A stretch of 8,056 nt of DNA from Elusimicrobiaceae bacterium (lineage in GTDB: Bacteria; Elusimicrobiota; Elusimicrobia; Elusimicrobiales; Elusimicrobiaceae): positions 1 through 8,056 of the forward strand of contig JAGCKY010000012.1 of the NCBI GenBank assembly GCA_017647245.1. The letters are read 5' to 3'. Positions 6,372 to 8,056 of the stretch are shown in pieces; position 1 is the stretch's first letter, and each line of letters starts with the position of its first letter. Made by a program: the position numbers and the translations under genes. The notes below the pieces were generated by a model, which saw only the letters and a program-made list of their open reading frames with translations, made no database searches and was not told the DNA's origin.

Positions 6372-6997
6372 TAATTTATATACGCGCTTTGCGCTGTACG
6401 CTCTGCCCGTACAAAATCCGATGCGTTTTGCGCTTGCGTACTGCTTTGCCACATCTGCTCTAAATCTTTCCCTGCCGCACTCTCTTTTATCAAACTGGCC
6501 GACGGGTCTATCCGCCGCGCAAACGCTTTGCGCAAAGCCCGGTCCATATGCAATTGGTCCGGATTAGGCGCGACATACACGCCTTTTATACCGTCTGTAT
6601 CGGCCGCTTTCTTATCCATTTTAAACAACACCGGCGCCGTTATGTCCGCCGCGGGCTGTTGCGCGACCGCTTCTTCAGAAGATGAGTCCTCTGACAGTTG
6701 CGGCTGTAGAGCAAAGACAGCTTCTCCACCGCTCACCCACGTCCATAGCAAACGGCCTATACTAGCGGACTGGGCTTGCCGTGCAGATATTCCCATTTGT
6801 TGCCCCCACAGGGCAACTCCCGGCAACCAACCGGCCGGTACTATAAATATAATCAAAAACAGGAAAAAAACAAGGGCCAATTTTACAAGTCGGTTCCAAC
6901 GTGTTCCGGATTGTTGCGCCGCTAACAAAAGTCCCGGCAGGCGAGTCCACCTTTTAGACCCGTTAAACTGCGCAGTACTTGTTTTTTCCTGTTCCAT
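6371..6997 (-). CDS. Single-pass membrane protein, 208 aa (family not recognised)
   Basis: No family is recognised. The basic N-terminus (about 1-36, with R16, R19, R33, R36) is followed by one strong membrane helix at about 38-57 (VKLALVFFLFLIIFIVPAGW). The positive-inside rule puts the N-terminus in the cytoplasm and about 150 residues outside. A weaker hydrophobic patch follows at about 79-97. Then come an acidic Ser/Glu stretch (LSEDSSSEEA, 101-110), a basic helix-like stretch (MDRALRKAFARR, 151-162) and a Gln/Ala-rich tail. There are no cysteines. The order of basic N-terminus, membrane helix and acidic linker is similar to the first 145 residues of the 1162-aa protein. The start is supported by AAGGAG (7010-7005), 7 bases upstream of the ATG. 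It lies 17 bases after the 88-aa gene and 128 bases before the 1162-aa gene, in one operon. It may be a structural or assembly partner of its neighbours; that is inference. Confidence 0.85.
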   Translation of the reverse strand: MEQEKTSTAQFNGSKRWTRLPGLLLAAQQSGTRWNRLVKLALVFFLFLIIFIVPAGWLPGVALWGQQMGISARQAQSASIGRLLWTWVSGGEAVFALQPQLSEDSSSEEAVAQQPAADITAPVLFKMDKKAADTDGIKGVYVAPNPDQLHMDRALRKAFARRIDPSASLIKESAAGKDLEQMWQSSTQAQNASDFVRAERTAQSAYIN

Positions 6998-7014
6998 ATC
7001 AAAACTCCTTGCGG

Positions 7015-7281
7015 CTAGCGGACAGAAGAAGTATTTACTCCCACAATCCGCCCCTGATTATATTGGCGGCGCAAGCGTTGCTCTTCAAAATGTTGCCGGT
7101 ACTGGGCCGCTTGTTCACGGCGTTGCTGGGCCGCTAATGCATGCGCTTGACGGTAAATAATTTCACGCTCTAATTGGCGCAATTGCATTTCATTATGCAC
7201 GTAAAACACCACAAATACCAATACCACACACGTAAGCACAGACCATGCAAACACTCTTTTAAGTAACATATCTTTTGCCAT
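7015..7281 (-). CDS. Small single-pass membrane protein with coiled coil, 88 aa (FtsL/DivIC-like architecture)
   Basis: One membrane helix (about 9-29, VFAWSVLTCVVLVFVVFYVH) is followed directly by a charged Gln/Arg/Glu-rich helix (about 30-74, containing MQLRQLEREIIYRQAHALAA) that should form a coiled coil. A short polar tail ends the protein. Lys/Arg before the helix suggest the N-terminus is inside and the coiled coil outside. Size and order resemble the division proteins FtsL and DivIC, but no family-specific residues can be claimed and the neighbours are not division genes, so it is more likely an assembly partner of the surrounding membrane proteins. Start chosen at 7281 because GGGAG (7293-7289) lies 7 bases upstream; the second Met (residue 5) has no such site. 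The gene begins 14 bases after the stop of the 250-aa gene and ends 17 bases before the 208-aa gene. Confidence 0.85.
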   Translation of the reverse strand: MAKDMLLKRVFAWSVLTCVVLVFVVFYVHNEMQLRQLEREIIYRQAHALAAQQRREQAAQYRQHFEEQRLRRQYNQGRIVGVNTSSVR

Positions 7282-7295
7282 ATCGTGTCTCCCGG

Positions 7296-8056
7296 TTATT
7301 CCTTTTTAGCAAGTTTGGTAGCGCCATCCACGCCTGCGCCCAAAACACTACTTGCTCCAATACCGCCCAAACTGATATGAAAAACCTTTGCAAACCACGC
7401 GGCGATCTGATTAAGCATGTTGGAAAAGCCGCCCCATACCCAAGCCGCCATCATACCGCCCAAACACAGACCTGACAGGATAAAGTATATAGTACTCATG
7501 GCATCGCTACCGAATTTGTCAATATAGTCTTTCTTGAGCGCCACGTCAAACCAAATCCACAGCCCCGTCATAACAGCACTAATCGCCGCCGCCGCCACCG
7601 TACCCCAAGGCGGTTCTTGTTTCAGGGCGGCAATCGCAAACATCGCTCCGATGCTGGCCACAGCTAATATGCTCACCCAGTTGGTAAATCTCTTTTCTTG
7701 GGCTTGTCTTTCTTGTTCAGTGGTATCCACCTCATCTAATTTTTGGTCCAAGTCGTCCAGTTTGATTTCCATTTTATCGCCAAACGAATCATTGGCAATA
7801 CCTTGTAAACTCGGATCGGTAATCAACCCCTCACTACCACTGCCGATCGGGTCTAAACTGCCCGAGAAATACTTTGTAGCTAAGAACGGAGACGCACCTT
7901 CATTGCTACTGCGGTCTTTGTTGGCCGCTACTTTACCGGAATGAACAGCAATATCTCGCAAGTCTTTTCCTTCCGCCGATTGCGCTCCATACCCCGCGCG
8001 AGCATCGCGATAACCATTTGTATACTTGGCACTGCGTCCGCCTTTCATACTATCGT
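7296..8056 (-). CDS. Multi-pass membrane protein with long polar N-terminus (5' end beyond window; family not recognised)
   Basis: At least 250 aa from the Met at 8048, but the frame stays open to the window edge (preceding codons read Asp-Ser) and no Shine-Dalgarno is visible in the 8 bases upstream, so the true start probably lies outside. The visible N-terminal 90 residues are polar, Gly/Ser/Lys-rich and probably disordered, followed by an acidic heptad-like stretch (about 92-120, MEIKLDDLDQKLDEVD). Three clear hydrophobic helices follow (about 124-142, 148-170, 185-207), and a fourth more amphipathic stretch (about 211-240) with ISLGGIGASSVLGAG precedes a basic tail. The layout is compatible with a channel or scaffold component, and loosely recalls the multi-pass subunits of secretion systems (VirB6/TrbL type), but no motif supports that assignment. 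It is the first visible gene of the operon, with the 88-aa gene 14 bases downstream. Confidence 0.8.
   Translation of the reverse strand, partial: DSMKGGRSAKYTNGYRDARAGYGAQSAEGKDLRDIAVHSGKVAANKDRSSNEGASPFLATKYFSGSLDPIGSGSEGLITDPSLQGIANDSFGDKMEIKLDDLDQKLDEVDTTEQERQAQEKRFTNWVSILAVASIGAMFAIAALKQEPPWGTVAAAAISAVMTGLWIWFDVALKKDYIDKFGSDAMSTIYFILSGLCLGGMMAAWVWGGFSNMLNQIAAWFAKVFHISLGGIGASSVLGAGVDGATKLAKKE

Noticed and set aside
6528..7160. 210-codon open frame on the + strand
   Set aside because: It is antisense to the 208-aa and 88-aa genes, which have Shine-Dalgarno sites, membrane helices and operon spacing. The + frame shows no coherent domain or ribosome-binding site.
7015..7281. Naming the 88-aa gene ftsL or divIC
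   Set aside because: Only size and topology match; no division or cell-wall genes are adjacent, and many small coiled-coil membrane proteins share this plan.
1..8056. tRNA or rRNA genes, CRISPR arrays, insertion sequences
   Set aside because: I saw no cloverleaf or rRNA-like sequence, no regularly spaced repeats, and no transposase or terminal inverted repeats; nearly all sequence is taken by protein genes.

Overview
The window is bacterial DNA of roughly even base composition with compact gene packing. The cell type looks diderm, because several products are membrane-anchored or secreted and one is a large cysteine-rich protein placed outside the cytoplasm. The phylum cannot be fixed from the sequence. 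General resemblance makes me think of Elusimicrobiota or another poorly sampled gut lineage, but this is a guess.

Layout. (1) Positions 1-223, + strand: the 3' end of a glutamate formimidoyltransferase gene (histidine breakdown, ftcD). It converges on the next gene and the two overlap by 14 bases. (2) Positions 210-2641, - strand: a two-gene unit made of a secreted TPR-repeat protein followed, through a 4-base ATGA overlap, by rsmA (16S rRNA dimethyladenosine methyltransferase). A candidate extended -10 promoter lies directly in front of the TPR gene. (3) Positions 2642-2753: a short intergenic region with a clear intrinsic terminator that closes the upstream operon. (4) Positions 2754-8056, - strand: a four-gene operon, cut by the right edge, of membrane proteins that I cannot assign to any known family. 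In transcription order these are a multi-pass protein with a long polar N-terminus (partial), an 88-aa single-pass coiled-coil protein, a 208-aa single-pass protein, and an 1162-aa single-pass protein. The last has a basic Gly/Arg-rich linker, a Trp-rich amphipathic belt and an extracytoplasmic region with 25 cysteines.

How it may work together. The four membrane genes sit 14, 17 and 128 bases apart. Three of them have good Shine-Dalgarno sites, and one terminator ends the set, so they are probably co-expressed. The mix of a multi-pass protein, two small single-pass proteins and a giant bitopic protein with a disulfide-rich outer part is what an envelope-spanning machine or surface structure would look like. 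That is inference from topology and operon structure only, since no ATPase, pilin or secretin is visible here. The 128-base leader in front of the giant gene is unusually structured, with two hairpins and a 10-codon mini-ORF, and may set its expression relative to the genes upstream. This operon is the part of the window most likely to be an undescribed system. The TPR-rsmA-ftcD side is ordinary, apart from the coupling of a secreted protein to an rRNA methyltransferase.
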